From assembly GCA_007922195.1 (NCBI GenBank), contig ML681964.1, positions 9,177,310 to 9,241,309 on the forward strand: a stretch of 64,000 nt of DNA, read 5' to 3'. Of the stretch, positions 33,173-45,660 are shown in pieces. Origin of the DNA: Podocnemis expansa (lineage: Eukaryota > Chordata > Testudines > Podocnemididae). Numbering within the stretch: the first letter of the stretch is position 1; every line of letters begins with the position of its first letter. The notes under the pieces were generated by a model. The model saw only the letters and a program-made list of their open reading frames with translations, was not told the origin of the DNA and did no database searches. The position numbers were made by a program, and so were the translations under genes.

Positions 33173-36100
33173 GGAAAGCTGTAAACTTAGTTTCAGTATA
33201 TTGTGACGTTACAACCTCCCTGAAGTTCTTCACCCTTCCAGCAAAAATAGGGAGGTCAAGACTTCAGATGTAGAAAAAACAAGCAGGGAGAAAAGAGGAG
33301 TCAATCTTCATAGATCATAAAGGAACAAGAAAGGTTTTTTTCTCCTCCCTTCTACTTTCAGCCTTTAAAAAAATATTCAGCATGTTTACATTTACAGTAT
33401 ATGCACATACTGAGTACAACAAATTTATCTTCAAGGCAGATCAATGAAGAATCACAAAACAGGAAGAAAATGCGGAAGTTAAGACGTCAGCTATAAAGTA
33501 AACTCAGTCATATTGCACAGCCTCTAAATTTCATAAGCCATTATACTGTATTTTTAATGACCATAATAAACCAGGATTGTCTGATGCCTTGCACTTGGAA
33601 TTTGATAGCGGTTTACATCCAGTTTGTATAAATATAAACAACTGCACTAACTGCAAGGGACTGGAGAATCAAAAGTTGTGTGACTAGGCTAACATTACTG
33701 TTAAAATGCTAGCTTTTGCCTTTCTTATCTTTATTTTGGTGGGCTTAACAAAAAGCAAGATAAAAAAGAAAAAACAATGTTAACAGTTGCTTTTTAAAAG
33801 AAAAAAAGAATGACTTTGGTTTTTAAAAAATAAGAAGCCTGCTTTATTTAATTTAAGTAGCTCTCAGTAATCTGTGACATTCACACCTTGTCATGGTGAC
33901 TATACTGAAGTCAGGAGTCAGGGGGTTTTTTTGGTTTACATATTGTCACTGCTGTATCTTTGCAATAGATAAAAATAGAGGTAGTTTACACAAAAATTGC
34001 TCTAGTTGAGTTAAACTCAATTCTTATAATAATTTAGTTAAAGGGATGCAGACTTCCCCAGCTGGATACAGTTACATTACAACAGCCTCACATTTAATTA
34101 AGTTGTTGGATGAGGCTAACTTGACATAAGCCTGTTGTAAACCAACTTAAAGCCCTGATCCTGCAAAAAGTTACCAACCTGCTTAATGTTACATATTGAA
34201 TTTTCCCATTTAATTCTAGTAGCTGCATGAGGCCCTATTTATACTAGTATAAAACCCTGTTTGGACATTTTATTGTGGTGTAAGAATACAGGGTTATTTG
34301 TTGTTTTTGATGTTGCTGCTTAACTTAAACACCTTCCCAAGGTAAACAAGCCACCCTTATTCTGGGATAAGAATGTCCCCAGAGAAGGGGTAATCAAAGG
34401 AGTGTGATAACTCTATCAACTTAAATTCATGCCTTAGGTTTTACTTTAAAAGTTTTCCATTGAGATAATGCTTATATCTCTGTAGGAACGGAATCTAAAA
34501 GCTTAGTTACATGGAAAAAGTTATACTGATGTGAATTTCAGCCAAGACACTGTAACATCTCCCATCACCATGTGGGGCCACTCATATTCTGGTGTAAGAG
34601 TGCCAACACAAGGATTTAGAACACAACTGTACTTAATTACAGTATATCAGTGTAATTGGTACAGTTTTCCTGGGTAGACAAACTGTAACTGTGTGTACCA
34701 GTGGGAAAGCACTGCTTTACCTAAATTGGTTTAAATGTTTTACCAAAAGAGCACCCAGTATCTTTTCAAGGAGGAAAAGGCAATATCCCACATTTATTGT
34801 AAATAAGTAAGGATAGCAAAAAGCAGTCACACATACACAAGAAGATCTGCAAGTTGGTGTGATGTAATTACCAGTCCTTTCATGCATTGCTTGAGACAGC
34901 CTAGTGGCCGCCGAGGCTGGGCACAAGGAGAAAGCCAGGTCTCTGTTGGTCGTGAATCCGATGCTCCAAGATGACAGTTGCAGAATGAGACCCAAAGTTT
35001 TCATGTTCTTACACATCTTTTATCCTTGTAAGTCATGTATGTCTATGGGATTTACTGTGTCATGTTGCCCCAAGGTTCCTGTGAGATCATTGGTCACCAG
35101 TCACTTGCAGGCTTGATTGTATTTTGTTCTTTTTCTTTCTGTGATGGCTCCTTCTCTTTGCTTTAATGTCTGCATTGTTCACCCAGTTAGATGGTACTTG
35201 TGCTTCATCAGGATGGGCTGGCAGTTGAGACTGGTCCCTTCATACACACACACACCCTTCATTCACACACCTTGTTCACACATTTAAATGAACATACACA
35301 GCATACACCTAAACCAGGTTTCATCAAGTATACAAAATGGAGAACAATGTTTAAGCAGGAGTTCCAAGCTGACAATATGGAGTCTTGTTGGACATTGGTT
35401 ATAATGTCTATTACACAGGGTTACAGAATTATTTTACTTATGGCACTCAAGAACATATACACACCACTAACTAACATATACTTTCAAGGTAAATGCAATT
35501 AATTATCTATCTGTGCCCCTCCATAAAAACAAATTTTAGTTAAACTAACTTCTTTGAATAGACAGGCCTATAGAAACTGTCCCAATGAGAAACATGCAAG
35601 GTACATTAAATACCTTGTGTATCTCCAGATGACTTACTAACTACTCCCTACACTCTACACTAAGCTGCCCAGAAATGCCTTCTGGTCAGCTTACCAATAC
35701 TCCAGTTCCAGGGCTGGAGTTGCTATGGCAAATTCTGGATAAATTCAGTGCATCCACACAGACTGCTCAAACAAACCTGGAAGATCACACTGATGGCAGA
35801 TGTTTTGCTGCCATCAGTATAGACTTCAGTCTAGAGATATGCCCACTTTTTTTAAGCTTTCTTGATGCCATCACTTACATCAGGATTTCTTTGATCCTTC
35901 CATTCAAAATTTAAAATATGCCAAATACAACAAAACCATGCAGAGAACCAACTAGTCACAGAACGTGCAACCTTTCTTCATGTGTGCATTTACTACTTCT
36001 GCATTGCTAAGGCAGTGCAGTATTTTTAGAGACTCCTGCTGTACATATTTCAGCAAAACACCAACTCCCACATACAAATAAATTCTGCAGCCTGAGAGCA

Positions 36101-37608
36101 ATAGCTCACCATCTGTCAGTGTGGACAGGAAGAACATGCACTATGATGTTACAAAGGTTAATAAGGGTCTGCTAATATTGTAGCAGATGCTATTGACCAC
36201 AGAAGGGTAACTTTTTCATGTAACTTTTTAAAATGACCCCCTTACCCCCCAAAAAACCTAAACAGATGCACATATCTCAGGTTTTGTACAATATGAAAAA
36301 TTATGAAAAAGATTAACTCTCCTGTGACTAAAAATCAATGGAAGAAATTGTGTTCAACCACCATACTGCCATCAGAAAATAAGCCCATTTTCAGAAGCCA
36401 GATAGGACAATTTTTATACAAAAAGGAGAGTTGGGGGAAACATATTTATCTGGGTGACAGGGAACTGCAGGCAGCAGTGCTAATTGCCAAATAGACATCT
36501 TAGACCTCCAGTCACTTGGATCTACCTAATTTAAAGGGCCAGTCCCAGAAAGTCACTTTCGGGGAAAAGAGTTCCTACAAAAGAGAGGCCTGCACCTAGG
36601 AGTAAGAAGTTGTTGACAAAGTCATTGCCTTCTTGGTGGGTCTCTCCCTACTGCATTACATGGGGATATCTGCAAATCTGTCTGTGACTAGAGGTAAACT
36701 ACCTTTTTTTAGTCCTACCTATAACGAGCCCCAATTTCTCTTTCATCTCTCTCTCTCTACTCATACATACAAATGCAGCATGTATATATATTTACTAGAT
36801 AGGCAGCTGTCTATTATAGTTTGCTTTGTCACACACAATACTATTAGGAACTCGTTTTATACCTATCACTGTGGTACTTGAAGACCTATATACACATACT
36901 GGTTAATCTGTTTGTTTAGCAAGGCAATGCAATGCAAGGAGTGGTGGTTTTCATACATATCATATTACAGTAATTATAAACACAGCAGTGAGTTTAAGGG
37001 CTTTGTAATATCATCTGCATGATTTCTTAGCCATTACATCATATAAGCACAGCTGGCAGTTGTCTCACATGTACCATTATAAAATTTCACTTATAACTTT
37101 GCCATACTTTATTTGTTTGAATGTTTTTTTCCCCCAAGGTTCAGGCTGAATTTATTTAAAATCTTTTGTTTTCCCCCTACACGAATAAGACTAGGACAAA
37201 TTTATTGTTTTATGGATGTTAAAAAAAATCTGTTTTATTGAGACCTTCCTGTGCCCACATGCTTTGGAACAAGGATTTGAATTTGGTGGGAAAGTCACGC
37301 TGGTATCAGATGAATGTCTTATGCCAGCCCTAGGGAAATTTGCCAAAATATGTCAAGTTCTAAGACTCTGAAAAATCTTGGTTCACACATGCTCAATAGA
37401 GACTTTATTAATGGTTGGCAGCTAAATTCCAACAATTCCATCTGCAATGAGCATGCTACATTCCGGGGGTGCAGACACCAGGGAGACTGTCTCCTCATGG
37501 CTCCCCATGCTCCCCCTGCTGGTTTACAGGCAGCATGGAAGAGCAGGACTGAAATGAAGAGGCACAGAACTGAAGTTGGGGCTGAGAAGATGGGGTGGAA
37601 AGTGTAAC
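33173..37608. other. Intergenic or PP2D1 upstream DNA
   Basis: A long stretch of AT-rich DNA with microsatellite-like CA runs at ~35241-35280. Around 34232-34690 there is a TTTATACTAGTATAAA palindrome and a TCCTGGGTAGACAAACTGT segment that may be an old MITE. I recognise no exon or RNA gene. Confidence 0.4.
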
Positions 37609-37763
37609 CAGGGGTAGCCAAAATTATGGAACTCAAGAGCCACACTGAGGCATATGGCCATATACTTTTTCCTACTAAACTGATTTGCTTATGTTCTTTT
37701 GCGAGCCACACTTTTTCATTAACAGCCACATGTGGATCCCGAGCTGCAGTTTGGCCACGCATG
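37609..37763. mobile_element. hAT MITE, CAGGGGTAGCCAAAAT family
   Basis: About 155 bases, with ends CAGGGGTAGCCAAAATTATG and CAGTTTGGCCACGCATG. It is collinear with the complete element at 18460-18645 (AAGAGCCACACTGAGGCATA, CATATACTTTTTCCTAC, GAGCCACA). The flanks AGTGTAAC and GTGTAGAC are only approximately duplicated. Confidence 0.82.
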
Positions 37764-38829
37764 GTGTAGACAAATTGGTGGTAATGGAGATCATACTGGG
37801 ACTGGCTTGGCAAGGAAATTGGGTCTGGGACCTAATAGTGGAAGGAAACTGAGATCATAAAAGCCAGAAATGGGGAAAACTAGAGGTGGCTGGGCAAGAA
37901 GACATGGGTGAAACAGACTGGACAACACCCAGGCAGTGACTAACAAAAAGTTTAAATAGGAAACGGAGACATAGCTGGGGAAAGATTGGGATTGGGATGG
38001 GGAGTCTAGTGGCACAAGATGCTTTGGAAGTAGTGACTTGGACAAGAAGTTGAGAGGCAGGGGAGACAGACCCAGCAGAAAGGGGTAGGTTTTGGGACGC
38101 ACAGGACAAAAGAGTCTGTGGCCACTAGAGAATAATCCTTACGGAAACTGAAATAGAACCCAAGATTTCTGAGTTCCACCATTCTTCTGATAGCAAACAT
38201 GCAAAATCCACCATCAAAGCATACATCTCATCCCCCTCTAGTGGTGTTTCACACACAAGGTGACAACCTACTCTTAAGATCAATTGTTCCCTTACTCAAG
38301 TGACAGAAGTCTGTGCTGTGGATCTAAAGGCTCCAACCCTGCTTATGAGCCATGGAGGAGCCAATATGAAGATAGAACTATTGTTTTTTTCAGTTTGCTT
38401 TTTTAGAAAGCTAGGAAATGACATATAAAAACTACATTAAAGAACATAAGGTTGCACACTCAAACATCAGAAGAGACCAGAATTAAGCTTACCTGTGCAG
38501 TTAATTCAATCCCTTTGTGCAAATGCATTACAAGTTTTTAATTACATAATCAATTACTACTTTTCCATGAAGAAATTAATGTCTGTATTCAGAAAAGTGT
38601 TTTAATAATGTACTGTAAATAAAGAGCAGGACCATACACTGAATAAGGATAAAACTAAACCCTGAAGAGCTGTTTATGCAGCATGAGTGCTGTGTGGTCT
38701 GCACTGAATTCTGGCATTTCCTAGCTTTTGAATGCTTGACTTTGCAACCTTATCATTTTTGCAAAAAAAATTATACACCATGTGCTTTCAGCATGTCTTC
38801 TAGCTTTTTGGAAATATTCATGAATATAC
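37764..38829. other. PP2D1 upstream DNA
   Basis: Unique-looking sequence with several short minus-strand open frames but no recognisable domain. No exon was identified. Confidence 0.45.
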
Positions 38830-38896
38830 AAGTTCCAGAGGGGTAGTAGCCATGTTAATCTAGTTCAGCGCAAAAAAAAAAAAAAAAGTCCTGTGA
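38830..38896 (+). mobile_element. SINE-like repeat fragment just upstream of PP2D1
   Basis: The head GTTCCAGAGGGGTAGTAGCC and TTAATCTAGTTCAGCGC precede a ~16-base A run and AAGTCCTGTGATCAC. It is a 5'-complete, 3'-truncated copy of the window-wide family. It ends ~130 bases before the PP2D1 coding exon acceptor. Confidence 0.78.
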
Positions 38897-39027
38897 TCAC
38901 TTCATGAATATACAGTAATGTTAATCATTTTGGGATTAAAAGAGGGGATGCCTGAAGGCTAGATTCTTGTTGTCTTTACCTGTTATTAAAATAGAAGTTA
39001 AATAAAACATTCAACTCCTTTTGTAGA

Positions 39028-40048
39028 ATGACACAGGACCCAAATGTAAAATGCAAATCAGAATCAGACTTTGAACTTTACAAAAACGAGGAAGACCGTG
39101 CTGAGGTCAGTATTGTGTCTAGCAAAGTAGATTCTTGGGATATTCCAGTCCTTTGTTCAGTATGCCAAGAAACAATAAACCCACATCAACTTTTTTATCA
39201 TAAAAAAGAGCACAAAGCCCTAGCTCTGCTGGGTTATAGCCATCCATGGATTGAAAGAGACACTAAAAATCTTATATTTCAGAGACAGCAATTAATTTCA
39301 AGCCTGATCAAGTCTTCTATATACACTGAAAGAGACAAACAAAAAATTGATTGTTCTTTAGAGCTACTTAAGAATAAATCAAAGGGCACCTCATATTTTA
39401 ATGTTGATAACATCATTGATAGCTTTGGATACGTTAAGAAAGTAAACAATTCTTTAATAAAAGCACTGGCAATTTGGCAAGACAAAAATTCAACATGGCG
39501 AGCAGATATGGAGGACACATTTTTTGTGCTAGATAATTATGGAAATAGGCCAGATACATGTTTTTGGGGCTTATTTGATGGATATCATGGTGTGTTTGCT
39601 GCTGAGACAGTTGCAGCAGAGCTTCCACTTTTATTTCTTGACCAATTGTCTCAGACTGATTCCTCCTACCAAGTGAGTGAAAAAGAGCAACAAATCCTAG
39701 ATTCTTTTGCCACAGTAATTAAAAGCAATTACAGGAATCAGGAGGAGGTTTTCTCTGGCAAAACAGACAATAATACAACCATCAAGCCAAATACATATGA
39801 ATGGATTCACAAAGCATATGCTAAGTCCTTTTGGAGAATGGACAGACTTCTACAACTTGGAAGGAATGAAGTTTCCAAAGTTCGCTGGAGTAGCTGTACA
39901 GCTGTTACCTGTTTAGTAGAAAGGACCAATAATGAAAAGGAGAAGAGCACCAAGAAACAACAGAAAACTAAGCTGTTTGAAGACAAAAGTAGCAATTCAG
40001 CACAATCACCTGAAAGTAAAGCTGGAATATTGCATATTGCTAACCTTG
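39028..40048 (+). CDS. PP2D1: PP2D1 coding exon 1
   Basis: Encodes residues 1-340 plus one base of codon 341. The acceptor TTTTGTAG ends at 39026, one base before the exon's A, and ATG follows at 39028. The donor is CTTG|GTATGT (GT at 40049-40050). The reading frame runs on into the intron for ~65 codons, including a SINE, so a simple ORF call overextends the protein. It contains the zinc-finger-like motif, the MED and DGYHG motifs, and a Lys/Glu-rich stretch at ~298-325. Confidence 0.93.
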
Positions 40049-43000
40049 GTATGTACATTATTGACTTAAGGAATATTTGTTGGGGGGGGGGGTTGGGGTG
40101 TTGCTTCTCCCCTACCACCACAACAGGGGGAAAAAAATCAAAGTCAATTTTAGTTGTAAGACAAACAAGGAGTCCTGTGGCAGTTTTAAAGATGAACAAA
40201 TGTATTTATCACAAAGCTTTCCCAGGTATAATCCCACTTCACTAGATGTATGAAATTGAAACTGCAGTATGTTAGGTGTATATGTAAATACAGACAAGTT
40301 TTTAGTTAACATTCTGGAAAGTACATGTTGATATCCAGTGCAACAGATGCTAATATCTGACAATAAGTTTTAGTTTATTAGATAAAACATTCATCCACAT
40401 ATCTGACAATGCATTTGACTTGAAAATTAAGCTAATATTCAGTGTCACAGATATTATCATAAGACTTTGAGGGGGTGACCAGCATAAATGGGTTAAAGAA
40501 ACAGTTCAGGGAGAAAAGATGAACATTTAGTGTGGGACATGCTGTCATTTTTAAGGCACAAAAGCTGAAGTCTTCCCTTTCTCCAAGGTTTGTTCACTTT
40601 AACTGTGGTGAAAACTTATGCTATACATAAGTCAAACAAGTAGTGAAGCACAAAACACACAGTCTGCAAGAGGAAACTTTACTCCTCCATCCAACAAAAT
40701 ACTGACATTAGTAGCAGCTCAGTAGCACAAGGGTCTGCTTCTGGTGTTCTTAGTACTATGTCAATGAAATTTGCTGAGAGTAATCTTTTCTTCTGTTAGT
40801 TACACAACTAGTGCTACCAACCTCTTGAAATTTAATGTTGAAAAGTTATATATGCAGAGTTTTCCCTTTTGGGATTATTTTATGTGGAAACTCCACTCAG
40901 ATTTGATTCCATTTTTACTGGAATCCTGCTTTCACCTTGCTATAGCCACAACAGTCTATTTACAATTACCCCCTGCCTCCACATGCGATCTAGAGTTCAG
41001 CTGCACAGTGGCAGCCTAGTTTGAACAAGACTCTTGGGGACATCTGCAGGCTCCATGCACCAACTCTTGTTTGGTAAAGTTCCTTTAGTTCATCAGCATA
41101 GGACTTGCATAGGTATAACCAATTAGAATTTGAAAATTAATTTTACAGACAGAAGGAATAGAATCCGGGTAATTATTGGCTTTGCAGTGCTAGCAAGAAA
41201 AGTTATGTCCCTTAAGCAAGTACCTATCTACAAAGGGACAACTCTTGGATAAGATGACCTTTTTATATTTTTCAGAGTAGAATGATCTCAGACACTGCTT
41301 GACAGGATATCAAGAATATGGTTTAATTGGGCTGAACTTTATTAATTTAGTACATGCGGAAAACCATCCAGCAATGACTTATTCAATGCAAACTCACCTC
41401 CCTCCTCCCTTAATGTGAGCCATCTAGGAAAGAGCCGCACAAAAACTTTCAATCTGATCACACCCTGATTGCCGGAATTCTTCCCTCTCCTTATAGGAGG
41501 ACTGAATGTAGGGAGTTTGGCTCTTTCCTGTACTAGACATTAGGAGAGAAACAATTTATCAATCCACTAACTTCAGGGATCCACACCACTAAGCCTGCTT
41601 CTGGTGCATGATCAGAAACATAACCAAATAGCTGCCCTGCCAAGACATTCAACTAGAAAAACATCTTCCAGCCTCATCTACCTTATTTTCTAGGTCTTCT
41701 CAGGCTGTGGAGGAAAAGTGGGGGAAAGTTAACCTGCCAGGGTCAACCTAATTTCTTCTGACGCCCAGTAAAAACAGGAAGGAATTATTACTGCAATATG
41801 CAGAGTGCCACTCCAAGCAGGGGAAAGAACACAATATGCACCCCCCACCAGAGGTGTTTGCCAGAGTCAGTGGGTTCTGCTGCATTCTTCAATCTAGCAA
41901 ATCCATTTTGAAGTCCTTCCCTGAATCCACAAAGTGAAGAAATGCCATTCTTTAGAAGGACTTTAGCATTATCTTTCCCCTGCTGGCTCAGACAAAGGAT
42001 CTCCACTTCAGGACTAGATGTAAAATGATCCTTTGCGAGGAAAGAACAGATTAGCACTACTGTCAAATTGGTGGATACATCAAGGAGTTATTCAATTTAA
42101 TGGCTTTTCATAGGAGGATACAACACAGCATCATGCAACTTCAGAAAAAAAAAATGGACCACCTTGTTCTGGAGAACAGCCCCAATTATAGCTGTCATGT
42201 CCCATCAGCTTTTTGTTAACATGGGCACCTTGTCATGAAATTTAAGCATTTTCCATTTCAAAGGTCTTACCAGTACAAGGAGAAAGTTTTGCAAAGCATG
42301 CCCTTTTAAAATAAGCAATTCACTTGTAATGAAGGAGTTATGCTATTTACAGCATGGTGATAGAAAAACTAAGCAGAATATTTTATTTTAAAATGATGGT
42401 ATACAATATTATACATAGTTATAACTATGCCAGGGCTTAGATTTCACTCATCACTGTAGTGTTTGACCACAGTATAAATTAAGAATGAACACCCAATCAC
42501 AAAAATTAAATTTGTATGTTTCTCTCTTTTTTTTTTTTTACACAAGAGACACGGATACTAAATATTTAGACCCTCTGATAGTGAAAGACTACAGACTAAT
42601 CTGGGAGACTAAACAAGCAGCACATTTTGACTGAAACCATAAGAAATGCTAAGTTGTTTATTTTCTTTCTTGTACATTCAATTTCCTTTGGGACTATAGA
42701 CTTCTAAAAAAAATTATTTAAAATTCTTAACCAAAAAGCTTACAGTTTTCTTAGGTAACATATTGTCTGCAAGTGCTGAAATATGTAAAATTCTTTAACA
42801 GTAGCTGGATCTTATGCAAGATTACATTCTTAGCATATTTTGAATTTCAATTACAACCAATCAGAAGTTTTGAAAGACACTGCAATGACATTGAGAAAGT
42901 ACATGTTCCTGCAGTCAACAAAGACTTGAGTGAGGCCACTGAGAGGTAGAATGGCATAAGGATGGATGTCAGTGTGTAAATCAACTCAAAAGCTAAGTGA

Positions 43001-44097
43001 AAGGGATAAAACAAGATTTCACCTGTCAAAATGGCTCACTATTGTTACAGACTTAGTAGTAATTTTGTAAAAAAAAATCAGTTGCATTATGAAATGCAAA
43101 ATGTACTTATTTTATTTTAGGTAATATACATGCAGTCTTATGCAAAAATGGAAAAAGCTACTGCCTTACCAAAGAACACAGCACTTGTAATGCAAAGGAA
43201 AGAGACCGTATACTTCAGAATGGTGGAAATATCAGCACAAATGAACCAAAAGGACTAGTTGAAGGGCTCATGAGAGCTACTCGTGGCCTTGGACATCATG
43301 GAGATCCAAAGTTGAAAAAATCTGTTATTCCTGTACCCCATACTGTATCTGTCCCTATAGATGATTCATGTCAATTCCTTATTTTAGCTTCTAATGGGTT
43401 TTGGGAAGTTCTGGATATAAATGAAGTGGTTGTATTAACACTAAGAATGTTCATCACTTATTCGAAAATGTATGCCCAGCTAGAAGAGAGTTCTATGTGC
43501 AAATACCAGTATTCAATAGCTCCTTATGAAGACTATTTAGGTAGTTCAATGGATATTAATGACTTAGAGAACAGAATCCAGTTATGGTATTTTAATAAAG
43601 ATGCTTTTCTTCAGAATCTGTGGGGAGGCAATCTGAAACAAAATAATGAAAAATCATGCTCATGTAACAAAACACATTCGCAAAATGCAAAGAGGATGCA
43701 GTCAGACTCTAACAGAGACAGTTCTGAAGAAGTGCAGCAGTTCAACGATCACGTAAAAGAAGCTGATTCCAAAGCTTATCTGTCTCATAATCATGGAACA
43801 TGTTCACAACACACAGAGATAATCCAGTCAGCCTGTAGCAGTCAAGATGGTTCTAAAGAAGTGAAACAGTTAGAAGATAATACAAAAGCATATTTGTCTA
43901 ACAACCACAGCTCACATTCACAAACTGCCAGCAAAAGAGAAATAAACTCTGCGACATTCTATGACAGTGCAGCAAATTACATTAGTAAACAACTGGTAAA
44001 AACTGCAATAGCAGCAGGTTCTCGAGATAATATTACTATTTTGGTTGCACTTCTACATGGATGTGACAAGATACCCAATTATATTGAAAATGTGTAA
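39028..44097 (+). CDS. PP2D1: PP2D1, PP2C-like domain protein (probable pseudophosphatase)
   Basis: Coding sequence join(39028..40048, 43121..44097), 665 residues. Human PP2D1 is about 630 as I remember it. Residues 43-62 form a C-x2-C-x11-H-x3-H pattern resembling a C2H2 zinc finger. A PP2C/PPM fold follows. ADMEDTF (E162, D163), GLFDGYHG (D184), ANLGNIHAVLCKNGK (~338-352), RATRGLGHHGD, ILASNGFWEVLD (N432, E436) and GSRDNITILVAL (D643) are all in PPM order. Compared with PPM1A (from memory), acids equivalent to D146, D239 and D243 are Asn342, Asn432 and Glu436, so catalysis is doubtful. A long hydrophilic insert at ~495-620 holds an internal duplication. The gene is convergent with RAB5A and divergent from KAT2B. 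The ATG is the first after an acceptor at 39025-39026, so a non-coding 5' exon is likely. Confidence 0.93.
40049..43120 (+). other. PP2D1: PP2D1 intron
   Basis: 3,072 bases with GT...AG ends. It has a G homopolymer at ~40082-40092, a SINE at 40160-40260 and a T run near 42528-42539. No other exon was recognised. Short open frames are random. Confidence 0.8.
40160..40260 (+). mobile_element. SINE-like repeat fragment, GAGTCCTGTGGCAC family
   Basis: AGACAAACAAGGAGTCCTGT is followed by GGCAGTTTTAAAGATGAACA, then CACAAAGCTTTCCCAGGTAT and CCCACTTCACTAGATG. This is the family core and its downstream block without the head. Sense-oriented in the PP2D1 intron. Confidence 0.78.
43121..44097 (+). CDS. 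PP2D1: PP2D1 coding exon 2 (terminal)
   Basis: The acceptor is TTATTTTAG|GTAATA (AG at 43119-43120). Joined in phase it completes Gly341 and gives ANLG|NIHAVLC. The stop is TAA at 44095-44097. It carries the degenerate ASNGFWE motif, the hydrophilic Ser/Asn/Gln-rich insert with duplicated EEVQQFNDH/KEVKQLEDN modules, and the conserved RDN motif near the C-terminus. Its start is easily missed because the first ATG in frame is only at 43270. Confidence 0.93.
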
Positions 44098-44285
44098 TGT
44101 GCTTACCAGAGTATCAGAGTGGGTATAATATAATCTAGCTTTAGGCGAATCAAGTTACCCGTGTCTTAAAGTGCCATTCTACATGTTCAACCCATTTGGG
44201 GGCAAAAGTCAAACCTGTTTGTAACTGTGTGAAAGTACTGTAAGTGCTAAAATCCAATAAAAGTTTCTTGTTGAATTCATGGTAC
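44098..44285 (+). other. PP2D1: PP2D1 3' UTR with poly(A) signal
   Basis: A canonical AATAAA lies at 44256-44261, ~160 bases after the stop, and is followed by a T/G-rich stretch. Cleavage near 44275-44285 is therefore plausible. A second AATAAA at 44498-44503 would give a longer UTR that overlaps RAB5A antisense. Confidence 0.65.
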
Positions 44286-44299
44286 AACCAGACACTAAT

Positions 44300-45660
44300 C
44301 ACAATGCTTTCCTGTTTTATAACCACTTTATTCAAACCTGAGCACCTCAATATAAAACTAAACACTGGTGAACTGTCATTTTCCTTGCTAAACCCAAATT
44401 ACTGCAAATTTACAATCTGCATAAGTTTCTGATAGCAGTTCAATATTTAAATAGATTAAATTGCCTCTGACACTCTTGGTAGATTTCATATAATGAAAAT
44501 AAAGAATTAGTGCAATATACTGGACAGATCAAAATAAAATGGACTTTGGAAAATGAGGTGGCAGAGTTCATTACTGACAGCAGTACTTATGTTACAGGGA
44601 CAGGAGCATCATTTATTACTGTTCTAGCCAGAAAGGAAGAACTTAGAACCCCTTTAGGTTAGGAGAAAAGTTAGCTTTAAGTAACTGTACATTTTGTATA
44701 CCTTTAAGCAACTCTTAAATATTACAGAAAGTATTAAACAAATGTAGACTACAATGCAGTAACCTATTTACAGTACATTAATATCCAAATTTAAAATCAA
44801 GTTGAATGTACATAATTATTAGTGCACTGACTATTTTTTTCCTTTGGGTAAAGACATAGAAACTGTGTAATGGCCAGCAATGATCAAAAACAAAACCAAA
44901 AATCACAGACACCTAGTTTGTCTTTGTTTTACTTGGAGAGCTCTTATGGTTTGTGGAGAAAAATCCTGTAAAGTGAATTCGTTGGTTTATGCCTTTATAA
45001 ACAGATAAATATGGAGTTAAACTTGATTTTTAAATCACTATTTTCCTTAAACAACCAGGTTGACTATAATTTACATACAGTGTAATAACTAAAATCCATT
45101 TTTCTGCAAGCATGGGATTCTTAAAATTGTTAATGCAGCAAGTATTGTTTGAAGTTAAATTATTAAAATGTGGAATGTATATTTAAATGGTAGATACTTG
45201 CAGAAACATCTGGCTACATGAATACTGCGAATAAGCTTAAAGGATCTTTAAACCCTGTTTCTAGAAAGATTTTTTTTTTTTTTAAAAGCACAAATTGAAA
45301 ACCGAAGAGTCCCAATTCTATCAATTACAACAGTAACCAATATCTGGATATAGAGGAACTAGCTGGTTAGGTCAATAAATGTAATTCTTCTATATCCCTA
45401 ATGGCAAGTGATTTTTAAACCTTTCAACCAAAACAACCTTCCAGCTTCCACTTCCCTTCTACTGCTGAAATATTACAGCCAGTGATACATGCATGTTAAA
45501 AATTAAGATAAAAACAAAATAATTCTGTATTAGAAACTTGAGTATGTCATTAGTCTCTTCTGTTTTGGAAGCTGCATTGGACCAGATTAAACATTCCAAT
45601 TCCATTGTTAACAGTTAGGAAGCAGAAGAATATTCAAAATAGTTTAAAGCGACTGAAGGT
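44300..45660 (-). other. RAB5A: RAB5A 3' UTR
   Basis: AT-rich sequence follows the RAB5A stop on the minus strand. The most distal good signal is AATAAA on the minus strand at 44332-44327. Another is at 44617-44612. Use of the distal signal gives a UTR of roughly 1.35 kb, of the order known for mammalian RAB5A. No repeat interrupts it. Confidence 0.65.

Noticed and set aside
40049..40245. Read-through extension of the first PP2D1 exon (405 codons in total)
   Set aside because: A consensus donor at 40049 and the in-phase ANLG|NIHAVLC junction with the second exon show that the extra codons are intron, including part of a SINE.
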